Shown here in pieces: positions 1 through 7,549 of a stretch of DNA of 15,954 nucleotides. Made by a program: the position numbers and the translations under genes. Within the stretch, counting starts at the first letter, position 1; each line of letters begins with the position of its first letter. The notes beneath the pieces are model-generated. The model did not search any database. It was not told the DNA's origin and worked only from the letters and a program-made list of their open reading frames with translations. Source of the DNA: an uncultured Clostridium sp. (lineage in GTDB: Bacteria > Bacillota > Clostridia > TANB77 > CAG-508); the NCBI GenBank assembly GCA_900556975.1, contig USQZ01000041.1, positions 1 to 15,954 of the forward strand, written 5' to 3'.

Positions 1-102
1 ATGCTTCAATCGAACTCACTTCGTTCGTTTGGTCCCTGCGCGGTGATTCAAAAATCTAATATGAAAGTTTTCTTTATATATAATTTTATGTTATTTTTTA
101 TA
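1..102. other. Unassigned edge segment with GC-rich patch
   Basis: No gene was recognised here. The first 50 bases are about 50% GC by direct count, clearly above the surrounding AT-rich DNA, and contain a short inverted repeat, CGAAC (9-ish) facing GTTCG, around the bases CTCACTTC. From about base 51 the sequence becomes very AT-rich. The patch could be the edge of a dispersed repeat, the end of an RNA gene lying outside the window, or part of a terminator for the leftward ydbC transcript. It is too short to decide. Confidence 0.3.
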
Positions 103-324
103 TTATTTGTTATAACTATCTAAAGTTTCTTTCAACTTATCAAGCTCATCTCTAGTTAAAGTAATACCCTTTCCCATTTTATCATGATTCTCATTCCAAT
201 CACGCAAATCATATTTTGGCTCTCTATCATTCCAACTTACTAAATTAAGTTCTTTGCTCCATCCTTTATCAGTTGTTGATAATACTCCTATTTTTTCTAC
301 TATTTCGTACTTAATCTCAGGCAT
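103..324 (-). CDS. ydbC: YdbC/PC4-type ssDNA-binding protein
   Basis: This 73-residue protein matches the bacterial YdbC family, which has the fold of the eukaryotic transcription coactivator PC4 and binds single-stranded DNA as a dimer. Recognisable family features are the ELNLVSWNDREPKYDLRDW block (residues 25-43), followed by the HDKMGKGITLT block (47-57) and a C-terminal helix (58-73). The length is normal for the family. The start is supported by a ribosome-binding site, AAGGAG, nine bases upstream. The gene lies downstream of the ROK gene on the same strand but has a good promoter of its own in the gap. Its cellular role in Firmicutes is not well defined; a link to transcription, replication or repair through ssDNA binding is inferred from the family. 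Confidence 0.85.
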   Translation of the reverse strand: MPEIKYEIVEKIGVLSTTDKGWSKELNLVSWNDREPKYDLRDWNENHDKMGKGITLTRDELDKLKETLDSYNK

Positions 325-354
325 AATTATTCTCTCCTTCTCCGTTTTTCTTAT

Positions 355-383
355 TTTATATATCTTTTTTATTTATTTGTAAA
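355..383 (-). promoter_or_regulatory. SigA-type promoter of ydbC
   Basis: Read on the minus strand, a -35 box TTTACA (378-383) and a -10 box TATAAA (355-360) are separated by exactly 17 bases. Each box differs from consensus by one base. The promoter lies in the gap between the ROK stop codon and the ydbC start, so ydbC can be transcribed independently of the broken ROK gene. Confidence 0.65.
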
Positions 384-393
384 TACCTTTTTA

Positions 394-1303
394 TTAAATT
401 CTAATTGTTGCTCCAATTATTCCTGCATCGTTCTTTAATTTAGCAAGTTCTATCTTGGGCATTGCCATACTATTAAATCTGCTATTCTTTTGACTTATTT
501 TTTCTATAAGTCTGTCATAGACTGGGTTTCCTTCATAATATGAGAAGCTTCCACCAAGTACTACAATTTCTGGTTCGAATATGTCTATTAAATTGCAGAT
601 TCCTATTGATAAGTCTTCAATAAATTGTTCTACTACTTCTTCTATTTTCTCATTATTAAAATCTAATAATTGTTCTCTTAAATATTGTCCAGAAAAGTCG
701 TTGTCTATGTCTAATACTTCAGCTATTTTATTTCTAAATGCTCGTATTGATGCATATGTTTCAAAGCATCCTCTTTTTCCGCAAGAACATTGCCTTCCAC
801 CTTTGTTTATTACCATGTGTCCAAATTCAAATCCTGAAAATCTCTTTGGCACTAGCATTTGCCCATTTATAAATGCTGCTCCTCCAATTCCTGTTCCTAT
901 ACATAAAAATACACCATCATCATAATCTCTCATTGCTCCATAATGTTTTTCTGCTAATGCTGCGCATTTTGAATCGTTTTTTATTTGCATTGGTAAGTTT
1001 ATATATTTTTGTAATTCTGCTATTAAATCAAAGTTTTCTAGTCCTAAATTTGTTGCTTGTTTAATTATATTGTCGCTTATTGTTCCTGGTGAAGCGATTC
1101 CTATAAATTCTATATCATTTAAATCTACATTTGCTTCGTCCATTACTTGATTTAATAATTCGATTATTATTTTTACAATGCTTTCTTTTACATTTATTCT
1201 ATCTTCTCTTGTTAGATTTCTTTCTTCTATGCTTAATATCATTCCGTTTATTTATTAATCCAACTCCTACATGGCTTCCGCCAATATCAATTCCTATTCT
1301 CAT
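394..1303 (-). pseudogene. ROK-family sugar kinase/regulator, frameshifted
   Basis: The product belongs to the ROK family (glucokinase, N-acetylmannosamine kinase and related proteins), which phosphorylates sugars with ATP in the cytoplasm. The N-terminal ATP-binding segment MRIGIDIGGSHVGVGLIN is encoded from 1303, while the rest (282 residues from an internal ATG at 1242) lies in another frame. Losing one base in the TAAATAAAC run (about 1246-1252) would join them into a normal protein of about 302 residues. In the 282-residue part, visible motifs are SPGT (51-54), ND at 89-90 with the likely catalytic Asp, the GTGIGG loop (116-121), EFGH (139-142) and the zinc motif CSCGKRGC (152-159). The start at 1303 has a well-placed AAAGGA site. 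The shorter ORF alone lacks the phosphate-binding loop and would be inactive. Substrate is unknown. It may be a real pseudogene, a sequencing error in an A-rich run, or less likely a recoded gene. Confidence 0.82.
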
Positions 1304-1310
1304 ACTTACA

Positions 1311-1316
1311 TCCTTT
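1311..1316 (-). promoter_or_regulatory. Ribosome-binding site fixing the ROK start
   Basis: On the minus strand the sequence AAAGGA lies seven bases before the ATG at 1301-1303. This supports 1303 as the true start and shows that the ATG at 1242 is an internal methionine codon beyond the frame break. Confidence 0.7.
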
Positions 1317-1330
1317 CTTTATATAACGTT

Positions 1331-1361
1331 AAAAAGAAGACGCATACCACGTCTTCTTTTT
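1331..1361. terminator. Bidirectional terminator after pilC
   Basis: Perfect 12-base arms, 1331-1342 and 1350-1361, surround a seven-base loop. The stem has a G/C-containing core (GAAGACG/CGTCTTC) flanked by A and T runs, so it forms a U-tract in either direction. It begins directly at the pilC stop codon and closes the pilus operon, separating it from the ROK gene downstream. Confidence 0.88.
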
Positions 1362-2729
1362 TTACATATATGAACTACTAAACATAAATCCACCCATATA
1401 TACCTGAATACATGGTACTAATACTACGCATACGAAGAATATCAAAACAACACCAACAAGTATGTAACTTACTTCTGGTAGTACTTTCATTATTCTTTGT
1501 AAGATTGTATCAATATCTGATTCTATAAATTCCATCAACTTGTCCATCATCTTTGGAAGGTCTGTTTGCATACCTACTTTTAACATTTCTGCAGACATTG
1601 CATTTCCAAATCCTGAGTCCTCAAATGGCTCAACCCATGATTTACCTATTAAACAGTTATTTATTGATGTTTCTAGGATGGACAGCATAACATTATTTTT
1701 TGCTACGTTTTTACTAACTTCCAGAGCCTGCTGAATTCTCATTCCGTTTTTAAGGTTTAGCGAAATCGCTTTCATAACTCTTGAGAAGTCAACCGCATAT
1801 ATTAATGGTCCAAATATTGGTGCTTTGTATTTAAATAAGTGCCATTGATATCTTCCCTTTGGTGTTCTAACATATGCCATTATTGCAATTACAGCTATTG
1901 TAATTAATGCTACTGGATAATACCACCAATATTTCAAAGAATTTAAAAATTCAGAGAATTTTTGTGTTATCCATGGCAATTGTTCTGTTGATCCCATTGA
2001 ATCAAATACCTTTTGAATTGTTGGGATAATGAATATTGTTCCACCAATTAATAGTCCTAACATTCCAACGAATTGTATTACGTTTGGAAGTACTATTTTC
2101 TTAACTCTTTTTGCAAGAGCATTTGATGTTTCCAGATATTCCATTGCTTGTTCAAGTGATTTTACCAATGAACCTGATAGTTCACCAACTTTAATCATAT
2201 TTACATATATTACTGGGAATATATCTGAATAATATTCCATTGTAGTATACATGTTTTCACCAGATTCAACACCTGCTAAAATATCCTCTAATATTGATTT
2301 GAATTTAGCATTTTCTGTTGAAGATATAACTGTTTCTAAAGCATGTATATTATTGAAATCTGCTTTTTTCAATAGCAAGAAGTTTTGTGTAAATATAATA
2401 ATATCTCTTGTTGTTATTTTGTGTCCTCTGTTTTTAGAAATTTTCTTACTTTGTGCTGTCATGCTTTTTGTTTTCTTAGCAGAAGAATTACTATTGTATA
2501 TTAATCTAACTTGATCTGGTGATAAGTCTCTTAATATTTCTTCTGAAGATCTATGTTTCTTTACAGGTTGCTTGTTTGCCGTTACTTCAAGAGCTTGTTG
2601 AATGTCTATTGGAGTTAGTCCATTGTTTTTTAGCATTTTGTATAATTCTTGCTTTGTAACACCATTTACTGTATTTTTTATCATTTGGCCTGTTCTGTTA
2701 TCTATTGCTTTGTACTGAAAAGCTGGCAT
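1362..2729 (-). CDS. pilC: PilC-type inner-membrane platform protein
   Basis: This is the polytopic platform protein (type II secretion F family) on which the pilus is assembled. It couples the cytoplasmic ATPases to pilin movement. The 455 residues open with the typical PilC start MPAFQYKAID and a small N-terminal domain (1-45). A charged, Lys/Ser-rich linker (about 50-105) is longer than usual and accounts for length above the common 400. Two T2SF domains follow (about 108-236 and 310-436), each with a recognisable core such as KVGELSGSLVKSLEQ (180-194). Membrane segments are predicted at about 213-236, 269-287 and 420-441. AGGTG upstream gives a good ribosome-binding site. It is the last gene of the pilus operon, 21 bases after pilT, and ends in the strong terminator. 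Confidence 0.93.
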   Translation of the reverse strand: MPAFQYKAIDNRTGQMIKNTVNGVTKQELYKMLKNNGLTPIDIQQALEVTANKQPVKKHRSSEEILRDLSPDQVRLIYNSNSSAKKTKSMTAQSKKISKNRGHKITTRDIIIFTQNFLLLKKADFNNIHALETVISSTENAKFKSILEDILAGVESGENMYTTMEYYSDIFPVIYVNMIKVGELSGSLVKSLEQAMEYLETSNALAKRVKKIVLPNVIQFVGMLGLLIGGTIFIIPTIQKVFDSMGSTEQLPWITQKFSEFLNSLKYWWYYPVALITIAVIAIMAYVRTPKGRYQWHLFKYKAPIFGPLIYAVDFSRVMKAISLNLKNGMRIQQALEVSKNVAKNNVMLSILETSINNCLIGKSWVEPFEDSGFGNAMSAEMLKVGMQTDLPKMMDKLMEFIESDIDTILQRIMKVLPEVSYILVGVVLIFFVCVVLVPCIQVYMGGFMFSSSYM

Positions 2730-2750
2730 ATTTCACCTCCGCGAATTATA

Positions 2751-3848
2751 TTATCTTCCTATTTTTAATTGCATAATAGTTTTATCTAATGTGTCATAAT
2801 TTTTCTCTTCGATTTGTGCCTGTGCTTGCTCTAATGTTATTTTACCACTTAAACATAATTCTGCAAGTACATTTATTAAACCTTGACTACCTTTGTCTCT
2901 TGTAGATTGTATAGCATCTTCGATTTCAGAAACACTAAATTTTTCTTTTCTTATACATCCTGCAACAACGTTATCAACTACCATTACTTCTGGTACCATA
3001 ACCAATTCTGATTGGTCAGCTGATTTTATTAATCTTTGAGATACTATAATTTTTAATAGAGATGCCATCAAATATTTGATTTGGGCTTGATCTGAGAAAT
3101 CGTAGAAGTTTATAATTCTGTCTAGTGTCTCAGCACATGACTTTGTATGCAATGTTCCTATTACCAAGTGTCCTGACTCAGCCATATCAATTGCAGCAGC
3201 CATAGTTTCTTTATCTCTAATCTCTCCTATTACTAGTATATCGCAGTCTTCTCTTAGAGCATTTCTAACACCGTCAAAATATGTTAGCGCATCTCCTCCA
3301 GGTCCAACTTCTTTTTGAACTATTATAGATTTTTTAGTTTTATGTTTGTACTCAACCGGTGCCTCAAGTGTTAATATTTTTCTGTTTTGATTTTCATTTA
3401 TATCATTTATCAAACAGTTCAATGTTGTTGTTTTACCAGAGTTTGTTTTTCCAGTAACTAATATAACACCTTGTGGTTGATATGTCATTCTTCTTATTAC
3501 GTCTGGAACGCCCAAGTCTTCAAATCTTGGTAATTCATTTTTTATAATTCTTAGTGTAAAGATAGGAATTTCGTCCATTCTTGAAACGTTTACTCTTAGT
3601 CTTACGTCTTTATATGCAATGGCTGTATCTAATCTTTTATCTCTTTTATACATTTCATCGCTTTCGACGCTACCTTTTATTATAAAATCATAAAATCCAT
3701 ATATATCTTCTTCTGTAACTACTCTAAATTTTGACGGAATTAATGATTTTGTGATTCTCAATACTGGTTTTAATCCACATATTATATGAATATCTGATGC
3801 ATTTTTTTCAAGAGCCTCTTCAATAATATCTTCCAAATTTAATAACAT
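2751..3848 (-). CDS. pilT: PilT-type pilus retraction ATPase
   Basis: This is a hexameric secretion ATPase of the PilT subgroup, expected to depolymerise the pilus at the cytoplasmic face. The 365-residue length fits PilT rather than the longer PilB. Visible motifs are the N-terminal ASDIHI (17-22), Walker A GKTNSGKT (133-140), the Asp box EAPVEY (162-167), Walker B DILVIGEIRD (203-212) and the His box GHLVIGTLHT (226-235). AGCIRKEKF (296-304) sits where PilT proteins carry the AIRNLIREGK motif needed for retraction, and SQGLINVLAELCLSGKIT follows as in PilT. There is no MshEN domain and no zinc module. Walker A has KTNS where most relatives have PTGS. A clear AGGAGG site precedes the start. 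Retraction would support twitching or DNA uptake; which one is not shown here. Confidence 0.92.
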   Translation of the reverse strand: MLLNLEDIIEEALEKNASDIHIICGLKPVLRITKSLIPSKFRVVTEEDIYGFYDFIIKGSVESDEMYKRDKRLDTAIAYKDVRLRVNVSRMDEIPIFTLRIIKNELPRFEDLGVPDVIRRMTYQPQGVILVTGKTNSGKTTTLNCLINDINENQNRKILTLEAPVEYKHKTKKSIIVQKEVGPGGDALTYFDGVRNALREDCDILVIGEIRDKETMAAAIDMAESGHLVIGTLHTKSCAETLDRIINFYDFSDQAQIKYLMASLLKIIVSQRLIKSADQSELVMVPEVMVVDNVVAGCIRKEKFSVSEIEDAIQSTRDKGSQGLINVLAELCLSGKITLEQAQAQIEEKNYDTLDKTIMQLKIGR

Positions 3849-3862
3849 TTCTTTTCCTCCTT

Positions 3863-5497
3863 TTAACTATTAAACAATAGAGTTTTATTATTCAATTCTT
3901 GTAATGTAATTTTTCCATCAACAACTTTCTTTATTCCGTCCATTTCAAATGGTAAAAATCCTTCTTCTAACGCTGCTTTTCTTATATCAAATGTTGATCT
4001 TCCATCCATAACAAGTTCTTTTATTTTATCTGTTAATGTTAATATCTCTATTATTGCAATTCTTCCTGAATATCCTGTCATATTACACTCTTTGCATCCA
4101 ATTGCATCCCATGTATATTTATCTTTAAAGTCAAATTCCATATTATATTTTTTAGCGTATTCATTAATTTTATTTTTCTCTTCGTCTGTGAATTCTCTTT
4201 TTACAGCACACTTAGGACATACTTTTCTTACAAGTCTTTGTGATACTGCTGTTGCTAGTGTACTTGCAATATCGTAATCTGATATTCCAAGTTTTCTAAG
4301 TCTTGTTATAACTTCTATTGAGTTTATTGTGTGGATTGTTGATAAAACGTAGTGTCCTGTTTGTCCAGCTTCCATCGCTATTTCGGCTGTTTCCAAGTCT
4401 CTAATCTCACCAACCAAAACTATATTTGGATCCTGTCTTAAAACTGTTCTTAATGCTTTGGCGAATGTTGTTTTTGAATCCATTTCAACTTGGTTAAGTC
4501 CTGGTAGTCTAACTTCAACTGGATCTTCTAATGTAATGATGTTTACTGAACTTGTATTTAAAACTTTAATTATACTGTATAGTGTTGTTGTTTTTCCTTC
4601 ACCAGTTGGTGCGGCAACTATTGTTACTGAGTTTCTTTTATCGAAGTATTTAGAAATTAAATTTTCATCTCTTGGGAAACCTAATTCATAAATATCTCTG
4701 ATTTTTGCATCTTTTTTCAATAATCTAAGAACGAATTTCTCTCCGTATATTGTTTTCTGAGAAGATACACGGATGTTGTAACCTGGATACATGATTATTC
4801 TACCATCCTGAGATTCTGTTTTTTCTTGATACATGTTTGATATGGCTTTTAATCTACCTATCATTTGTTGTTGATTTTCTTTATCAATTCTTGCAACTGT
4901 TATCATGTCACCGTCAACTCTGTATCTTACTCTTATGTCTTTTTCCATTGGCTCGATATGAATATCGGATGCGTTTTTCTCCATTCCTTTTTTTATTATT
5001 GTATCAACCATTTTGGTTATATCTTTAGATATTTGATCAAAGTTTTCTGTTGCGCTTCCTTCTAGACTTTCAATTGTATCTAGTATTCTGCTTGAGAATG
5101 ATATATATTTTTCCATTGTGTATCCACTATGCATTAACATAAGTCTAATTTGTTCAACTGCTTTTTCATCGTTTGCATCGGCGAAACATACTTTTACTTT
5201 TCCATTTATTTCGTCGAAAGGTATTACTTTATTTTTCTTTGCAATATCTATTGATATATATTTTGAAATATTAATATTTACAATTTCAGGCCTCATTATA
5301 ATTACTCTTTCGCCTAAAATTTCTCCCATAGCCTGTGCAAGTGCTTTTTCATCGACTGTTTTTAATTCATAAAGGGCTTCTCCAATTCTAACACCTGGGT
5401 GTTCTTTTTGGTATCTTATAGCCTCTTTAATATCAGCCTCTGTGGCTACGTTCCTTTTTACTAATTCTAATCCTAAAGGTACTTTTTTATTAGCCAT
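3863..5497 (-). CDS. pilB: PilB-type pilus extension ATPase
   Basis: This is the assembly motor of the type IV pilus, a GspE/PilB-family ATPase. The 544 residues begin with an MshEN-type N-terminal domain (about 1-145), a module that binds cyclic di-GMP in some relatives. The N2 region containing ASDIHIEP (176-183) follows, then the ATPase core: Walker A APTGEGKT (296-303), Asp box LEDPVE (323-328), Walker B NIVLVGEIRD (358-367) and His box GHYVLSTIHT (381-390). The C-terminal zinc module has CPKC (427-430) and CKEC (468-471). Walker A is slightly odd, with Glu at the position usually held by Ser (GPTGSGKT). Arg-rich stretches between N2 and the core are normal. It has an AGGAGG site and precedes pilT by 14 bases, so the two opposing motors are probably translated together. 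Confidence 0.94.
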   Translation of the reverse strand: MANKKVPLGLELVKRNVATEADIKEAIRYQKEHPGVRIGEALYELKTVDEKALAQAMGEILGERVIIMRPEIVNINISKYISIDIAKKNKVIPFDEINGKVKVCFADANDEKAVEQIRLMLMHSGYTMEKYISFSSRILDTIESLEGSATENFDQISKDITKMVDTIIKKGMEKNASDIHIEPMEKDIRVRYRVDGDMITVARIDKENQQQMIGRLKAISNMYQEKTESQDGRIIMYPGYNIRVSSQKTIYGEKFVLRLLKKDAKIRDIYELGFPRDENLISKYFDKRNSVTIVAAPTGEGKTTTLYSIIKVLNTSSVNIITLEDPVEVRLPGLNQVEMDSKTTFAKALRTVLRQDPNIVLVGEIRDLETAEIAMEAGQTGHYVLSTIHTINSIEVITRLRKLGISDYDIASTLATAVSQRLVRKVCPKCAVKREFTDEEKNKINEYAKKYNMEFDFKDKYTWDAIGCKECNMTGYSGRIAIIEILTLTDKIKELVMDGRSTFDIRKAALEEGFLPFEMDGIKKVVDGKITLQELNNKTLLFNS

Positions 5498-5523
5498 TTT
5501 TTTCCTCCTATTTTCCTTTCTAA

Positions 5524-6651
5524 TTAATTGTTTTTTACATCCCTATTGAATGGATCTTGGTTAAATAAATTTACTAATGCGCTTGGTAATGCCCAACCAT
5601 TGCTATCAGCATAAATCTTTTGATCCTTAGTATATTTCACTAAAGTTCCTTTTTTTCCATTTGCAAATAATTTTGAACCATTTATTACATAGTCACTTAG
5701 TGTAGTAGAGCTTTTTATATATCCACCTGAACTTGTAGCTTCATATTTGTTGTTTGATACTCCTACTACATATCCATAATCGCTTTGTGATCCACCAAAT
5801 CTAGGCAACCATCCATACATTGTAACACTACTCATATTTTGTGCTATTACATTATAGTTAGATGTTTCATTGTTTTTCTTAACTAATGTTAGTGATTGAC
5901 TTTTTACTGGTGTACTAGCTTTTATATATAATGGTAATGATCCTGCTTCATATGAATACCATTCTTTATCATCTTCTGTTGTAGTTACCCAATAACCTTC
6001 TCTTTTTGCAACATTTGTCCAGATAAATTTTACTGGTATCAAATTCTCTCCATCAACTGTTCCTACATTTTCAGGAGGGTTATATGGATATTGAAAAACA
6101 CTTCCTGATGGTTTTGGTGTTGGTGTAGGAGTTGGTGTAGGAGTTGGAGTTGGAGTCGGTGTAGGCGTTGGTGTTGGAGTTGGAGTTGGCTCTGGTTCTG
6201 GATCTGGATCCGGCTCTCCTGTATCATCAACTTCTTTCTGCTTTTTTAATGTTAAATTAATTTTGTTTGAAGCAATTTTATTTGAATACTCTGCTATTAG
6301 AGTTACGCTTCTTGTTTTTAAAGGTGTATTTCCTTCTGTTGAAACTTTATATGTTATATTTATATTTTGAGGAATTTCAATTTGAGATAATTGGCTTATT
6401 TCACTAATTGGCTTTTCTTCTTTTGTATCTTTAAATGAATCAAAGCTCATTTTATCTACTTGGTCTGCCATTTTTGTTAACACGTCTGTTATTTGACGTG
6501 TTTTTTCAATCTCATATGTTGTGTTAGATAAATTTATCATCATTGCTGAAATTAAAGAAATAAATGCAATTGTCAAAAAAATTGCGATTAAAATATCTTG
6601 ACCGGTAAAACCTTTATTTTCCTTGACTTTTTTTAATAACAGTTTTCTCAT
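5524..6651 (-). CDS. Large minor prepilin with Pro-Thr linker
   Basis: This is a 375-residue prepilin-like protein. The N-terminus has a basic leader ending KGFTGQDILIAI, with predicted PilD cleavage between Gly14 and Phe15. A hydrophobic helix (about 15-40) follows. Mature position 5, normally Glu, is Asp. After a pilin-like domain (about 45-140) comes an acidic Pro-rich stretch and then 12 Pro-Thr pairs (about 155-178). A separate C-terminal domain (about 180-375), rich in aromatic residues and Thr/Ser, lacks cysteines. The linker looks like an extended stalk that holds the distal domain away from the pilus. A tip adhesin or surface-presented minor pilin is the best inference; no adhesin family was recognised. 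The start codon lies nine bases from the pilD stop, and the pilD stop overlaps its AGGAG site, suggesting translational coupling. Confidence 0.82.
   Translation of the reverse strand: MRKLLLKKVKENKGFTGQDILIAIFLTIAFISLISAMMINLSNTTYEIEKTRQITDVLTKMADQVDKMSFDSFKDTKEEKPISEISQLSQIEIPQNINITYKVSTEGNTPLKTRSVTLIAEYSNKIASNKINLTLKKQKEVDDTGEPDPDPEPEPTPTPTPTPTPTPTPTPTPTPTPTPKPSGSVFQYPYNPPENVGTVDGENLIPVKFIWTNVAKREGYWVTTTEDDKEWYSYEAGSLPLYIKASTPVKSQSLTLVKKNNETSNYNVIAQNMSSVTMYGWLPRFGGSQSDYGYVVGVSNNKYEATSSGGYIKSSTTLSDYVINGSKLFANGKKGTLVKYTKDQKIYADSNGWALPSALVNLFNQDPFNRDVKNN
6116..6187 (-). repeat. Twelve 6-base units encoding Pro-Thr pairs
   Basis: Twelve consecutive hexamers of the form GGNGTN (plus strand) encode alternating Thr and Pro in the minor prepilin. 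Third codon positions vary between units, so the array is imperfect at the DNA level while the protein repeat is exact. It is followed by an Asp/Glu-Pro repeat. The unit length of six keeps the frame intact if copy number changes. Confidence 0.9.
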
Positions 6652-6660
6652 ATATTTCTC

Positions 6661-7482
6661 CTATAGTTTTATAATTTCAATTCCTTGTATAAGCATTGCT
6701 AATATGTTTGAAATGCATAAGCAAAATGCAATTGGTAAATCCATGTTTACATTTTTCTCTGCTAAAATATCGCTATTGTCAACTTTAGCTTTTCTTTTTC
6801 TAATTATTATTCCCACTAATAGAGAAATCATTGTTAATACTGCTGTAATTAGGAAAACTTCTGCTATTACAAACATATTTATGTATATACAAATCATCAT
6901 TATTTCTAAAAGATATGAATATTTGAAATATCTATGTTTTGTTGTTATTATAGACAATACACAGACTATAACAAAATATATAACATATTTATATATACTA
7001 ATTATTGTTACATTTTTTATTATATATAAATATATAATATGTACAAATCCTACTAAACAACCAAAAAATATTATTGGTTTGCATATTTTTTTGTTATTCT
7101 TATCTATTCCTGCAATCAATACTAATGTTGTTACAAATATCATTAGATATAGATATTCAACAAGTGTAAGTATTGACATTGTCTCCCATGTTGCGTGTAA
7201 TGACATGTATAGACCTACTGATGTTAGTCCCATTAAGAATTCAATTATAAAATAGCTATTGCTTATTTTTTTGCGGCAATATCTACATTTTCCACCTAAA
7301 AATATATAGCTGAATACTGGTATTAAGTCAAAAAATCCTAACTTATGTTTACAATTAGGACAAAAAGATCTTTCATTTGTGATGTTCTTTTTTTGTGGGA
7401 TACGATAAATTGCTAATGTGCAAAAACTTCCGAAAACTGTTCCCATTATGAAAATTAATATATATAGTATTATTAGTTCCAT
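6661..7482 (-). CDS. pilD: Prepilin peptidase/methylase PilD, divergent
   Basis: This is a membrane protease of the A24 family, expected to cut prepilin leaders and methylate the new N-terminus. The 273-residue length is typical. The N-terminal domain matches well: membrane helix with GSFCTLAIYRIP (18-29), CPNC (41-44), FDLIPVFSYIFLGGKCRYC (51-69) and the IIEFLMG segment (79-85). The second half is strongly hydrophobic, with several membrane helices. The first catalytic Asp is likely Asp127 in AGIDKNN. The second, in the usual GxGD motif, is not recognisable: the equivalent place reads RYFKYSYLLEI (about 184-194). The enzyme may be inactive as a protease, use another residue, or be misaligned here. 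A GGAG site precedes the start. It follows the pilA cistron and its hairpin and is coupled to the minor prepilin gene. Confidence 0.85.
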   Translation of the reverse strand: MELIILYILIFIMGTVFGSFCTLAIYRIPQKKNITNERSFCPNCKHKLGFFDLIPVFSYIFLGGKCRYCRKKISNSYFIIEFLMGLTSVGLYMSLHATWETMSILTLVEYLYLMIFVTTLVLIAGIDKNNKKICKPIIFFGCLVGFVHIIYLYIIKNVTIISIYKYVIYFVIVCVLSIITTKHRYFKYSYLLEIMMICIYINMFVIAEVFLITAVLTMISLLVGIIIRKRKAKVDNSDILAEKNVNMDLPIAFCLCISNILAMLIQGIEIIKL

Positions 7483-7508
7483 CTTTTCTCCTTCTTGTAT
7501 TTTAAAAT

Positions 7509-7537
7509 AAGCATATGCATATAAAATGCATATGCTT
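7509..7537 (-). terminator. Hairpin after pilA, possible attenuator
   Basis: Perfect 12-base arms (7509-7520 and 7526-7537) surround a five-base loop between the pilA stop and the pilD ribosome-binding site. Read on the minus strand it is followed by an A/U-rich tail with a UUAUUUU run. The stem is AT-rich apart from three G/C pairs, so it is more likely a partial terminator or an mRNA-stabilising hairpin than a full stop. It would favour pilA mRNA over the downstream genes. Confidence 0.7.
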
Positions 7538-7549
7538 TATATTTATCAC

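Noticed and set aside
1..60. tRNA gene fragment
   Set aside because: There is a small hairpin but no cloverleaf, T-loop consensus or CCA end that can be read in this stretch.
6116..6187. CRISPR-like tandem repeat
   Set aside because: The units are six bases long, have no spacers and encode a Pro-Thr linker within a gene.
6623..7255. A 210-codon open frame on the plus strand
   Set aside because: It runs antisense to pilD and the start of the minor prepilin, which have family motifs and ribosome-binding sites. The translation is low-complexity hydrophobic, as expected from reversed AT-rich membrane-protein codons.
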